Part shown: in pieces, positions 50,216 through 59,103 of the stretch | Layout: the number at the start of each line of letters is the position of its first letter | Numbering within the stretch: position 1 is the first letter of the stretch | Source: Rhizobium sp. BK418 | Lineage (GTDB): Bacteria > Pseudomonadota > Alphaproteobacteria > Rhizobiales > Rhizobiaceae | Direction: 5' to 3' | DNA length: 64,000 nt | NCBI RefSeq assembly: GCF_004341105.1 | Contig: NZ_SLZK01000003.1 | Span: 496,001 to 560,000, forward strand | Position numbers and translations under genes: made by a program | Notes under the pieces: model-generated | Told to the model about the DNA's origin: nothing | The model's database searches: none | Seen by the model: the letters and a program-made list of their open reading frames with translations, nothing else

Positions 50216-51439
50216 ATGGACATATCAGTGAAAGAGCGGGAAAGCGTTCTGCGTCATCCCGGCTATCTGAACTTCGCCGCCTCCCGAGTCTTCTCTTCGC
50301 TTTCCTTTCAGGCCGTGGCTATCGCCATGGGATGGATGATTTACGAACAGACGCACAGCGCCTTTGCGCTTGCGCTCGTCGGCTTCTGCCAGTTTCTGCC
50401 GATGGCCGTGCTGACCTTCGTCGTCGGCCATGTCGCCGATCGGTTCGATCGCCGACGGATTGGACTTGTCTGCCAGCTCATCGAAGCGATTACCTCGCTG
50501 GTTCTGGCGATAGCAACCTGGCAGCAGTGGCTTTCGCCGATTGGAATGCTTGTTGCGGTCACTATCATGGGCGCGGTTGTCGCCTTCGAAAGGCCGACCA
50601 TGGCGGCACTCTTGCCGAATATCGTGCCGGCCTCGATGCTGCAGCGCGCCGTTGCTACCTCGACCTCGATGATGCAGACGGCGCTGATCATCGGCCCGTC
50701 GCTCGGCGGTCTTCTCTATGGCGTGAGTCCCATAGCCCCCTTCGCGATGTCGGCTGTGCTCTTTGCTGTGGCGAGCTTCAACGTGATCTCGATCCGCATG
50801 GAGTGGACGCCATCGAAGCGCGAGCCGGTGACCTTGTCGTCCGTCTTCGCCGGGGTTTCCTTCATTCGCAGCCGGCCGGTAATGCTCGGCACGATCTCGC
50901 TCGATCTGTTTGCAGTCCTGCTTGGCGGCGCCACGGCGCTGCTGCCGATGTTTGCCAGCGACATCCTGCATGCTGGTCCGTGGGGGCTCGGCATGCTGCG
51001 CGCTGCCCCCGCCATCGGTGCGCTTTGCATGTCGATTGTGCTTGCCCGACGGCCGCTGACAGCAGATGTCGGTCGCAAGATGTTGCTGGCCGTCCCAGTC
51101 TTCGGCGTGGCCACCATCATCTTCTCGCTTTCCACCAACATTGCGCTCTCCGTCGTCGCGCTGCTCGTCGTCGGGGCCTCGGATACCGTGAGCGTTGTGG
51201 TTCGCAGCTCGCTGGTGCAGCTTCTGACGCCGGACGAAATGCGCGGGCGCGTCAATGCCGTCAATTCGCTCTTCATCGGCACCTCGAACCAGCTCGGCGA
51301 ATTCGAATCCGGCATGCTTGCCGGCGTGCTCGGGCCGGTCGTGGCGGGCATTGTCGGTGGAGTGGGCACGATCGCAGTCGTGCTCATGTGGACGCGGTTT
51401 TTCCCCGATCTTCTCAAGGTGAAGACGCTGCAGGGCTGA
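50216..51439 (+). CDS. MFS transporter, EntS/DHA3-like
   Basis: 407 residues with 12 membrane segments. Motif A VGHVADRFDRRRIGL and the N-terminal LNFAASRVFSSLSFQAVAIA fit the EntS-like DHA3 exporter group. Substrate unknown. A larger out-of-phase ORF over the same bases is a shadow. Confidence 0.87.
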   Translation: MDISVKERESVLRHPGYLNFAASRVFSSLSFQAVAIAMGWMIYEQTHSAFALALVGFCQFLPMAVLTFVVGHVADRFDRRRIGLVCQLIEAITSLVLAIATWQQWLSPIGMLVAVTIMGAVVAFERPTMAALLPNIVPASMLQRAVATSTSMMQTALIIGPSLGGLLYGVSPIAPFAMSAVLFAVASFNVISIRMEWTPSKREPVTLSSVFAGVSFIRSRPVMLGTISLDLFAVLLGGATALLPMFASDILHAGPWGLGMLRAAPAIGALCMSIVLARRPLTADVGRKMLLAVPVFGVATIIFSLSTNIALSVVALLVVGASDTVSVVVRSSLVQLLTPDEMRGRVNAVNSLFIGTSNQLGEFESGMLAGVLGPVVAGIVGGVGTIAVVLMWTRFFPDLLKVKTLQG

Positions 51440-51546
51440 TGGGCTCTCACCTTGCCGCATCGGCGGCGGGCGTTAATTGACGTGGCAATGTCGGATGTGG
51501 GCTGCGCCGAACGTCCTGCGGACGTTAACGCAAGAGGAGAAGTGCA

Positions 51547-51900
51547 ATGTCCTATGTTGATGGTTTCATCGTCGCCGTTCCCCGCGAGAATGTCGATGCC
51601 TATAAGGAGTTTTCGGCTTATGCCGGATCGATCTGGAAAGAATACGGCGCGCTCGAATATGTTGAATGCCTTGGCAATGACGTGCCCTATGGCGAATTGA
51701 CCTCGTTTCCTCGCGCCGTCATGGCCAAGGACGACGAGGTGGTGGTCTTTTCCTGGATTCTCTACGGATCCAAGGAGAAGCGTGACGAGATCAATTCGAA
51801 GGTCATGGCCGATCCGCGCCTTTCGAGCGACAAATGGAAAATGCCATTTGATGGCAAGCGCATGATCTATGGCGGTTTCGAGGAATTGCTGCGACTCTGA
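51547..51900 (+). CDS. DUF1428 family protein
   Basis: 117 residues. MSYVDGFIVAVPRENVDAYKEF and the Trp/Tyr-rich SIWKEYGALEYVECLGNDVP identify the small dimeric alpha+beta DUF1428 family. Function unknown. AGAGGAGAAG lies before the ATG. Confidence 0.88.
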   Translation: MSYVDGFIVAVPRENVDAYKEFSAYAGSIWKEYGALEYVECLGNDVPYGELTSFPRAVMAKDDEVVVFSWILYGSKEKRDEINSKVMADPRLSSDKWKMPFDGKRMIYGGFEELLRL

Positions 51901-51972
51901 TATCGTGACCGTGCCATTGACTTCGAAGGCAAGGCGCGCCACCTCGCACAGACAGTTGCGACGGAGACCGCC

Positions 51973-52395
51973 TTGCCCCAGACAATAGTAACGCTTTCCA
52001 CGCGCGGCCAGGGCCTCTACGAATTCACCGATCAGGCCAATGCCTTCGTGCGCCAGTCTAGTATGCAGGAGGGGCTGCTGACGATATTCGTGCGCCATAC
52101 CTCCTGTTCGCTGCTCATCCAGGAAAATGCCGATCCTGATGTGAAGACTGACCTCAACAATTTCTTCCGCCGTCTCGTGCCGCCGTCTTCCGACCCGTCT
52201 ATGCGTTGGGTCGTTCACACGACGGAAGGGCCGGACGACATGCCGGCGCATATTAAGGCGGCGCTGACGCAGGTTTCGATCGGCATCCCCGTCAGCAACA
52301 GCCGGCTGGTACTCGGCACCTGGCAGGGCATCTATCTCTTCGAGCACCGTGACAGGCCGCATCGACGCGATGTCGTCCTGCATCTCAGCGGATAA
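51973..52395 (+). CDS. yjbQ: YjbQ family protein (secondary thiamine-phosphate synthase-like)
   Basis: 140 residues: FVRHTSCSLLIQENADPDVKTDL holds conserved His/Glu/Asp. The family shows weak thiamine-phosphate synthase activity in some members. The start is TTG at 51973 (MPQTIVTLSTR), preceded by ACGGAGA. No other in-frame start gives the family length. Confidence 0.85.
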   Translation: MPQTIVTLSTRGQGLYEFTDQANAFVRQSSMQEGLLTIFVRHTSCSLLIQENADPDVKTDLNNFFRRLVPPSSDPSMRWVVHTTEGPDDMPAHIKAALTQVSIGIPVSNSRLVLGTWQGIYLFEHRDRPHRRDVVLHLSG

Positions 52396-52553
52396 TTGGT
52401 CTAACCAAATCTGGGCGAAACCAGCTGCCGCGTCATTAACCGTTCTGAATGTCAACTGAATGGGCGGTTCGAACGGCATTCAGCTTCACGCGTTTAGTCT
52501 CGAGACAATCCCAGAAGGGGAGATCGAGGAACTATTCACGAGGAGACCATCCC

Positions 52554-52862
52554 ATGTCGCATTTTCTTGCCAAGGCTTCGCTTGCCGCGCTGATCGCTCT
52601 CAGTTCCATCCCGCTTGCGGGCTCTGCCGCTTTCGCGGCGCCGCAGACGGATTTCGTCGTCAAGGCACAGTACTACCACCGTCCGCCGGTTCGTGGCTGC
52701 TCGCCTGTGGAAGCCATCCGCAAAGCCCGCTATTCCGGCCTTCGTGACGTGCGCATTTCCAATATCACGCCGCGCCGCGTCGTCGTTGCCGGCCGGTATC
52801 GCCATGGCTGGGACCGCATGACTTTTGCTAATGTGCGCGGCTGCCCGCTCATGTACCGCTAA
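52554..52862 (+). CDS. Small secreted cationic protein, copy A
   Basis: 102 residues: signal peptide MSHFLAKASLAALIALSSI to about residue 28, then a short mature domain with two Cys (RGCSPVEAI and RGCPLMYR), PRRVVVAG and MTFANVRGCP. The next gene encodes a paralogue. CGAGGAG precedes the ATG. Function unknown; periplasmic or secreted location is predicted. Confidence 0.65.
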   Translation: MSHFLAKASLAALIALSSIPLAGSAAFAAPQTDFVVKAQYYHRPPVRGCSPVEAIRKARYSGLRDVRISNITPRRVVVAGRYRHGWDRMTFANVRGCPLMYR

Positions 52863-53014
52863 TTCCTTCGGTTCGTAGGCAGGAAAATCCGGCTTTGGAG
52901 CACTTTGCCTTGACCGCGACACGTTCACCGGTCTTCTGTCGGAACTGTATGTCAGTGATTCCGAAATAGGCGTCGGCATTGCCCACGCGGCTACTAAACA
53001 CGAGGATCTTTTTC

Positions 53015-53377
53015 ATGATGCAGTTTCTGGCGAAGGCGGGGCTTGCCGCCCTTCTTTCCGCAGCTGCGCTGGCCGGCACGGTTGCGCCGGCTGCCGCACA
53101 GGTGAATATCATTATCGGCGAACCTGACCGTCGTCCGCCACCGCCTCCAGGCTACGGCCGTCCGCCACTGCCACCGCCGGGCTACGGTTATGGCCGTCCG
53201 CCGCGTGGCGGTTGTGATCCGCGCATGGCGGAAAATATCGCCCAGGATTACGGCCTGCGCCGCACGCGTATCGTCGATGTCTCGCCCCGCCGTGTCGTGG
53301 TGCAGGGCTGGAGCCGTCGTGGTCCCGACCAGATGGTCTTCGGCAACGTTCGCGGGTGCCCGATGATGCGTCGATAA
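53015..53377 (+). CDS. Small secreted cationic protein, copy B, proline/glycine-rich
   Basis: 120 residues. Signal peptide MMQFLAKAGLAALLSAAAL is followed by a Pro/Gly/Tyr repeat region (RRPPPPPGYGRPPLPPPGYG) and a C-terminal part that parallels the previous protein (PRRVVVQG, NVRGCPMM). Two Cys sit at equivalent places. It is a diverged tandem duplicate. An intrinsic terminator follows. Confidence 0.65.
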   Translation: MMQFLAKAGLAALLSAAALAGTVAPAAAQVNIIIGEPDRRPPPPPGYGRPPLPPPGYGYGRPPRGGCDPRMAENIAQDYGLRRTRIVDVSPRRVVVQGWSRRGPDQMVFGNVRGCPMMRR

Positions 53378-53398
53378 TCAAGCGCTATCGTTTATTAC

Positions 53399-53436
53399 AA
53401 AACCGCCCTTGCAGTCTGCAGGGGCGGTTTTCTTTT
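53399..53436 (+). terminator. Intrinsic terminator after the small secreted pair
   Basis: AACCGCCC and GGGCGGTT arms with a short internal loop and TTTTCTTTT after, 20 bp past the stop. Confidence 0.8.
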
Positions 53437-53482
53437 GAATAGGGTACGGGCGTGGGACAGGGCGCCGAAGCGCCCTGTCGCT

Positions 53483-54226
53483 TTACTGCTCGATCGCGAA
53501 TGTCATGTTGACGGTGACATTATAGTTGTTTTCGCCCCCCTGAACCGGCACGGCCGCAACATCGGATGCTTCCTTCATCATCGCTGCACGATAAACCGGC
53601 TGTGGCATCGGACGCATGACGTTTTCGGTGATCTCGATGATCCGGCCGACCTTGACGCCGGCGGCTTCACTCAGCGTCCTTGCCTTCTTGACGGCGTTGG
53701 CGACGGCGTTCTTGCGAGCTGCCTCGAGGGCTGCTTCCGGCTTATCGTTGGTGAACTGGATGTCGCCGCCCTGATTGATGCCGAGAGTGACGGACTGGTC
53801 GATGATCTCCCCGAGCTTGGAAAGGTCGCGGACGCGCACGGTGACCGAATTGCTGGTCTGGTAGCCGATCAGCTCAGGCGGCTGCGGCTGGTTATCGATC
53901 GGCTGCGGATAATTGTACTGCGGCTGGATCGAAAAGCCTGACGTCTGCAGATCGCGCTCGGCAATGCCGCTTTTCTTCAGGGCAGCCAAAACCTCGTTCA
54001 TGGCCTTGTTGTTCTCATCGAGTGCCTCGCGGGCAGTTTTTGCCTGTTTGACCACGGAGAGATTGACGACGGCCATATCGGGAGCCAGTGCCGATTCGCC
54101 TTCTGCGGACACGTTGATGACCGCTTCGCGCGGCCGATTCTCCTGCGCCAGAAGTGGAGCGGCTGCTGCAAGCGGCAGGCTCAGAAAGGCTGTCAGAAGG
54201 GCAGTCTTGGTGTAGTTCGGCGCCAT
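53483..54226 (-). CDS. SIMPL-domain (DUF541) protein
   Basis: 247 residues with signal peptide ALLTAFLSLPLAAAAPLLA. The SIMPL domain follows (VINVSAEGESALAPDMAVVNLSV and EIIDQSVTLGINQGGDIQF). Members are periplasmic proteins linked to signalling or stress; biochemical role unclear. It is minus-strand and convergent with the small secreted pair. Confidence 0.88.
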   Translation of the reverse strand: MAPNYTKTALLTAFLSLPLAAAAPLLAQENRPREAVINVSAEGESALAPDMAVVNLSVVKQAKTAREALDENNKAMNEVLAALKKSGIAERDLQTSGFSIQPQYNYPQPIDNQPQPPELIGYQTSNSVTVRVRDLSKLGEIIDQSVTLGINQGGDIQFTNDKPEAALEAARKNAVANAVKKARTLSEAAGVKVGRIIEITENVMRPMPQPVYRAAMMKEASDVAAVPVQGGENNYNVTVNMTFAIEQ

Positions 54227-54457
54227 GTTCGTTCCTCGGCTGTTTGCGTCCCTGCGAGCTTTGTGTCTGCTGATTGTGAAGCTATTGCGGCAGAAACCGG
54301 TAAGCGAAATACTTTACTGTGGGCGAGTATTTTCGACTAAAGGATGTATGGGGGCAATCAACGCATGGTAGGTAATACGGGCTTATGGCTGTTGCCCGGG
54401 CTTAAGCCTCGACTTATAAAGAACCGCATTTCTGTCTCATGCTGAAGTTTAGCCTTT

Positions 54458-55195
54458 ATGAAAATCGGTGCCTATGTCATCAACCTGAACCGGTCGGTCA
54501 CCCGGTGGGAAGGGCTTTCGCAGAAGGCTAACTCGCTGGCGCTCAAAGTCGTCAGGATATCGGGAGTGGATGGCTCCGAGATCCAGCCGCACGACAAGGC
54601 GGATATTGACAAGCGGCAGTTTCTTCTTCGCAATGGCAGGAACTATCTGCCAGGCGAGCACGGCTGCTATCGCAGCCACGTCAAGGCGCTCGCGGAATTT
54701 CTCGACAGCAGCAACGATGCGGCAATCATCATGGAAGATGACGTGGAGCTTCGGGCCGATCTGATAGAACGGGCAGAGGCTGTGCTGATCGCGGTCCCCA
54801 AAGCGGAACTGGTCAAGCTCCTGAACCATCGGTCCAAGGGCTTCCTGCAGAAGGCGACGACGAAATTCGGCGATGCGGTGGGCCGCTGCATCCACGGGCC
54901 ACAAGGTTCGGCCGCCTGTTATCTGGTCACCCGCTCCGGCGCAAAGAAGCTACTGCGGAGCATGGCCGTCATGGTCTATCCCTTCGATGTGGCGTTAGAG
55001 CGCGGCTGGTCGACCGAGGTTAATACCTTTACGGTCAGGGACAATCTGATAGAGCTAGGGCCGAACAGTCACGAAACGGCGATCGCGACGAAGCTCGATT
55101 ACAGACGGCAGAAATTCAAGGGACTGCGCCGCTCCGTCACGCATCTGCTTCGCGCCGCTGATTATGCTAGAAGGGTACAGTATTCTCTATGGTAG
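54458..55195 (+). CDS. Glycosyltransferase family 25 (LPS biosynthesis)
   Basis: 245 residues of a GT25 enzyme. The start MKIGAYVINLNRSVTRW, GEHGCYRSHVKALAEFL and IIMEDDVELR (DxD-like metal site) are family hallmarks, typical of LOS/LPS galactosyltransferases. It overlaps the O-antigen ligase-like gene by 7 bp, suggesting coupled translation. Confidence 0.85.
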   Translation: MKIGAYVINLNRSVTRWEGLSQKANSLALKVVRISGVDGSEIQPHDKADIDKRQFLLRNGRNYLPGEHGCYRSHVKALAEFLDSSNDAAIIMEDDVELRADLIERAEAVLIAVPKAELVKLLNHRSKGFLQKATTKFGDAVGRCIHGPQGSAACYLVTRSGAKKLLRSMAVMVYPFDVALERGWSTEVNTFTVRDNLIELGPNSHETAIATKLDYRRQKFKGLRRSVTHLLRAADYARRVQYSLW

Positions 55196-56532
55196 CGAGC
55201 GAAGAGCCGATTGCCACGCCCCCACGCCTCAAGCCCGTCCTTGTCATCCTGTGGCTGCTGTTGATATCGGCTCCCATTGTGGAAAGCGATACCTATCGCT
55301 ATGCCGCACTGCTGCTGATCGGCACGACTTTCGCGTTTTTTAAGCCGAATTATCAGCTGCTGAAGCGTGACTGGCTGGCGAACGCCTGCGTTGCATGGGG
55401 CACTTATGCGCTGCTGCGCTTCCTTTTTGGCCTGATCGTCTACGGCGAGAAGGGAGCATCCGACTGGCTCTACGCCTTTCCGCTGTTCTTTCCAGCTGTC
55501 GGAATCGCGCTTTATTGCAGCCGGAAGCATATCGAAACGGTCTTTGCGATCTATTTCCCTGTGGCGCTTGCCGCCTTGCTGATCTCCACCGACTACCGGC
55601 TGATCCTTGCAGGCAACGACCGTATTTCGCCGCTTTACCACAACAACCTGATCCATGGCGCGATTGGTTGCGGCTTCCTGACGATCGGCGCCTTTTACTG
55701 GCTGCTGCACGCCTGGGAGACTGGCAAGCTCGCGCGCCGTTCCGGCAGCTGGATCATAGCTGTCGCGACGCTCGTCATCGCGCTCTGCCTTTTCAATATA
55801 TATGGCTCCAAGGCGAAAGGCGTCTGGCTGAGCCTCGTCCTCGTCGGGCCTCTCATGCTCGCCTCGCTGCTGCTTTATGCAGACAGACGCCGGGCTGCGC
55901 TAGTGGGAACTGCTGTCGTCGCTCTCATCGCAGCCGCACTTTTTGTCGGTGGCGACGATATCTGGCGGTTTGCCGGCCCAACCTACGAGGCAACAGCACG
56001 GATCGAGACCGAAATCTCGGCGCATGGTGTATGGAATGCGGTCGCTGATGCGATTGCGTCGAAAGATACGCCGGAATCGATGAGTGAACGGCTGCAACTC
56101 TGGGCGAATGCTTCGGAAGTGATTGCCCAGGCACCTCTCTTTGGGGCCGGCAATCACTGGCTTACGATCTGGGGCTCGACCACCTATGCCAGCGTGCCCT
56201 ATACGCTGCTTCACAACGGCTACTTCGAAATGCTTGTCCGCCACGGGCTCTTTGGCATCATCGTTTTCAGCGTTCTGGCGGTCGCCATGTATAGACGGGT
56301 GCTGGCCGCCAGGAAGGAAAAGCTAATCAGCCTCAGCGCATTACTGGCCTACACCATGGTCACGCTGTTTTTCCTCGGAACGATCCTGTCCAACTCTAAC
56401 AACCGGCTGGCGATCGGCGAATCGTTCTTCTTCGTGTTCTCCGCTGTCGCATTTGCCTGCGGGCTTATGCTGAAGAAGGGGGAGATCAAGCAAGGGGCCA
56501 ACATGATCGTGGGTGATCAAAAAGCCGCGTGA
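55189..56532 (+). CDS. O-antigen ligase/polymerase family membrane protein
   Basis: 447 residues with about 11 membrane segments and a large periplasmic loop (about 230-330). LWANASEVIAQAPLFGAG and YTLLHNGYFEMLVRHGLFG match the Wzy_C/WaaL region. It is likely to join polysaccharide to lipid A core or to polymerise chains. It is paired with a GT25. Confidence 0.82.
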   Translation: MVASEEPIATPPRLKPVLVILWLLLISAPIVESDTYRYAALLLIGTTFAFFKPNYQLLKRDWLANACVAWGTYALLRFLFGLIVYGEKGASDWLYAFPLFFPAVGIALYCSRKHIETVFAIYFPVALAALLISTDYRLILAGNDRISPLYHNNLIHGAIGCGFLTIGAFYWLLHAWETGKLARRSGSWIIAVATLVIALCLFNIYGSKAKGVWLSLVLVGPLMLASLLLYADRRRAALVGTAVVALIAAALFVGGDDIWRFAGPTYEATARIETEISAHGVWNAVADAIASKDTPESMSERLQLWANASEVIAQAPLFGAGNHWLTIWGSTTYASVPYTLLHNGYFEMLVRHGLFGIIVFSVLAVAMYRRVLAARKEKLISLSALLAYTMVTLFFLGTILSNSNNRLAIGESFFFVFSAVAFACGLMLKKGEIKQGANMIVGDQKAA

Positions 56533-57138
56533 GGGGGCAGAAACTCAGCCCAAGAGGGACTGCCGAGCGCTCCCAAGTTGGAGCGCCCGCGTTGTCAGAT
56601 GCCGAAATCGTCCAGAAACGAAGGATGGATGGCAGTCTTCCTTGCCTCGCGCGCATCACGATAGCGCTGCTGGGCAGAACCGATTCCATTAACAAGTCGT
56701 CTCATAAGGCCGCCTTTGCGGCGTTTAAAAATCAAGGGCATAGCAAGCTCACTTTTTTTATTTTTGTTAGCTGGCGAGCATATAATTTGTGCGTGATGCT
56801 GCAACAATGGGCATTTTAGCATGCCACCTATGCATAATGTGACAGTGATATGACATTAGCGCGGTTTCGCGTTTCGCCGACGTGCGACGCTTCCTCCTGT
56901 GCCCGATGGTATCGGCCATAGCGGTACTGTAAGATGCCGCTGTCGTCCTTTCGGAGGGCCGACTTGCAGCCGTTCTGATTGCCGATGTCGTGAGCTATGG
57001 CCGTCTAAGCGAGGAACTGCCGTTTTCAGTGATTTGCAGAGCTCGAAAGCCCCTTTTTATTCCACGGGGGATAGCAGCATCCTTGGATGCATGCTTAGAT
57101 TGAAAGGGGGCTAGCGTTTCGGGGGAAGGGCTGTCGGG
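56533..57138. other. Intergenic region, no confident gene
   Basis: About 600 bp between the ligase-like gene and the next gene. It contains a possible 36-residue minus-strand ORF (56595-56705; MRRLVNGIGSAQQRYRDA) with a weak AAAGG site; I do not call it. The rest holds AT-rich blocks with no clear terminator or RNA. Confidence 0.4.
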
Positions 57139-57837
57139 ATGATCCGCAACCTATTTTTAAGTCTGGCCACAATGGCCATGGTGCTGGCGAGCGGAGCCTC
57201 CCAGGCTGCGGTGGACACAATACCCTATTGGGGTAACGGCCGCTGGAAAGTTGAGGCCATACCAGCGACCCGAAAATGCCTGGCAGACGTGACCTATACT
57301 TCAAAGCGCGGACAGCTCTTCAACTTGGCCTTTGATGCTTACATCGACGGCAGCGCTGAGCTTCTGGTTTTTTCCCCGCCGTGGGCGAATCTGTACACGG
57401 AAGGCCGCAAGTACTGGGTCAATGTCAGCTTCGATAACGGCAAACCAAACCGTCTGCTGGCGGTTGCTTATTCCGATGGTGGGCTGGCATTTTCAGATCT
57501 GTCGCCGGACGCCATCATGGCCATTGCCAAGAGCAGTTCAATCTCGTTTGGATACCAGGGAAATATTCTGGCCACGCTCAATCTGCCGGGGTCCTATGAC
57601 GCATTGGACAAAGCAATCGAGTGCGCGAACAAACTTAAAAGCGTGCTGCAAAATGATGGAACCGGGCCGGCAGACGAGACTGGTCCAGCTGACGGAACGG
57701 GGCCTGCAGATGGAGCGCCAACCATAACACTCGGGCCACTTCAACAGCAGCCTTCAGTTCCGGCAAGCCCAGCACCACCGACTCCGGCGCCTGCCGAGCC
57801 AACGCGGAATAAGAGTCCAACACGGCTTGATCTTTAA
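57139..57837 (+). CDS. Hypothetical secreted protein with Gly-Pro-Ala-Asp repeats
   Basis: 232 residues: signal peptide (MIRNLFLSLATMAMVLASGA), a globular middle with Trp/Tyr-rich patches, three copies of a hexapeptide ending GPAD (about residues 174-191), and a proline-rich tail. Start ATG follows GGGGGAAGGG. No family is recognised. Cell-surface or periplasmic location is predicted. Confidence 0.6.
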   Translation: MIRNLFLSLATMAMVLASGASQAAVDTIPYWGNGRWKVEAIPATRKCLADVTYTSKRGQLFNLAFDAYIDGSAELLVFSPPWANLYTEGRKYWVNVSFDNGKPNRLLAVAYSDGGLAFSDLSPDAIMAIAKSSSISFGYQGNILATLNLPGSYDALDKAIECANKLKSVLQNDGTGPADETGPADGTGPADGAPTITLGPLQQQPSVPASPAPPTPAPAEPTRNKSPTRLDL

Positions 57838-57897
57838 CTGCGTGCCAGATCTTCTGGGCGCGCTACAGTTTATCAGGTTTTTCGCTTTGGAAGGAGA

Positions 57898-57973
57898 TGG
57901 TGGGCCCGGAGGGACTCGAACCCCCAACCAAGCGGTTATGAGCCGCCGGCTCTAACCATTGAGCTACAGGCCC
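57898..57973 (-). tRNA. tRNA-Ile2 (anticodon CAU), CCA encoded
   Basis: On the minus strand a full cloverleaf starts at 57973 with acceptor GGGCCTG. The anticodon loop is CTCATAA (anticodon CAT at positions 34-36), the T-arm is GGGGG/CCCTC around TTCGAGT, and discriminator A is followed by encoded CCA (57898-57900). The anticodon stem and flanks resemble E. coli tRNA-Ile2, in which C34 is converted to lysidine by TilS, so AUA decoding is inferred. An elongator tRNA-Met reading is less likely. Confidence 0.85.
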
Positions 57974-58165
57974 GGCACCTAAGGTGCTGTCAGCCGGGGC
58001 AATGGCACCCGCGGCTTTTGTCCGCTTAACGCAAATTTAGGGCGGTCACAAGCCATGAGCGCAAGCATCTGTGGACGATGCATATTTGCTGGTTGCCCTA
58101 TGGAACCTTCGCACGCCGGCCACATTTACAGCTGTCAGACTAGATCTGAAGAGGGCGATCGCAGA

Positions 58166-58534
58166 ATGGTGGCTTCCCAGGGTGCCGTGGTGCTCATTGT
58201 CGAAGATGAGCCGCTGATCAGATTCAATATTCTGGATGTGCTCGAGGAGGTAGGGCACGTGGCGCTCGAAGCCGGAAACGCTGACGAAGCACTGGTGCTT
58301 TTGAAAGCGCGCAGCGATGTCGATGTCCTCTTCACGGATGTCAACATGGCCGGTTCGATGGACGGCATCCAGCTTGCCAAACGGGTGAGGGCGATGCGGC
58401 CGAATATTGGTATTATCATCACCTCGGGCCTGGTGCGGCTCGATCCTCTTTCGCTGCCTGCCAACGCGACTTTCCTGCCGAAACCCTATCAGCACGAGGC
58501 TTTGATTTCGGCGATCGCGTCCATGATCCGGTAG
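58166..58534 (+). CDS. CheY-like single-domain response regulator
   Basis: 122 residues, one receiver domain. The acidic pair is in VLIVEDEPLIR, the phosphoacceptor Asp in VLFTDVNMAG, and the Lys in FLPKPYQ. No output domain is present. A kinase partner is not seen in the window. The start is MVASQGAVVLIV; an in-frame ATG at 58055 adds Cys-rich sequence not typical of the family. Confidence 0.82.
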   Translation: MVASQGAVVLIVEDEPLIRFNILDVLEEVGHVALEAGNADEALVLLKARSDVDVLFTDVNMAGSMDGIQLAKRVRAMRPNIGIIITSGLVRLDPLSLPANATFLPKPYQHEALISAIASMIR

Positions 58535-58546
58535 TGCCCTCAGGGT

Positions 58547-58771
58547 CTAATCAGGGCTTGCCAGCGACGGTGGCGGGACAGGAACGCCCGTAGCCCTGGT
58601 CGCGGCTTCGGTTTCTTCAATTTGCTTGCGGGCTTGTTCATTTGTCGTTTCGCCGCGCAATTCAGCTTCGGCAGCACTCCAGTGGCGCAAATCTTCGCCA
58701 TCCGGCCTGCCTTCCTTTTCCCATATTGCATAGGCGCGCTCGCGCACGCGGTCCTCGTTTCGGTCCGTCAT
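58547..58771 (-). CDS. DUF2934 domain protein
   Basis: 74 residues from MTDRNEDRVRERAYAIWEKEGRP, a DUF2934-type pattern (RxRAYxIWExEGRPxGxDxxHW). Function unknown. GGGAGG precedes the ATG. A second protein of this type is at 63719. Confidence 0.8.
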   Translation of the reverse strand: MTDRNEDRVRERAYAIWEKEGRPDGEDLRHWSAAEAELRGETTNEQARKQIEETEAATRATGVPVPPPSLASPD

Positions 58772-58911
58772 GTGTGCCTCCCGTGGCTTTCCGAATACCG
58801 ATAAACCGGCCGAGAAGTGGAATGTTCCGGCCGGAAATCGGAGATTTGAACGGCGCAGCCGGGCCCGAAGGGGAGGTCTGCTTCTGGCCCGGCCGCTGCC
58901 TCGGGAAACCG

Positions 58912-59103
58912 TCAATTATAGCTGCTCTTCAGCAGCTCGGTTTCCTGATGCGCCTTCTTCTCGTAGATCGTGAAGAGAGCCATCGAGAGCAGATAGGAGA
59001 GGAAGGGGTCTCCCATCTGTGTCGCGATATCGCGGGAAGCCAGGATATGTTTTTCCAACGCGCCGATCTCTTTTTGGACTGCGGTTTCACTCAAGCGGTT
59101 CAT
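58912..59103 (-). CDS. cinS: CinS-like small protein
   Basis: 63 residues (MNRLSETAVQKEIGALEKHI to ETELLKSSYN), predicted helical. Its ATG overlaps the luxI-type stop by 4 bp, so it is translationally coupled to cinI. In R. leguminosarum the small CinS is co-transcribed with cinI and acts as an antirepressor of PraR. The name is by position and size. Confidence 0.75.
   Translation of the reverse strand: MNRLSETAVQKEIGALEKHILASRDIATQMGDPFLSYLLSMALFTIYEKKAHQETELLKSSYN

Noticed and set aside
50209..51480. A 423-codon plus-strand frame over the EntS-like MFS gene
   Set aside because: The frame 50216-51439 encodes a normal MFS protein with motif A; the other is Arg/Cys-rich shadow.
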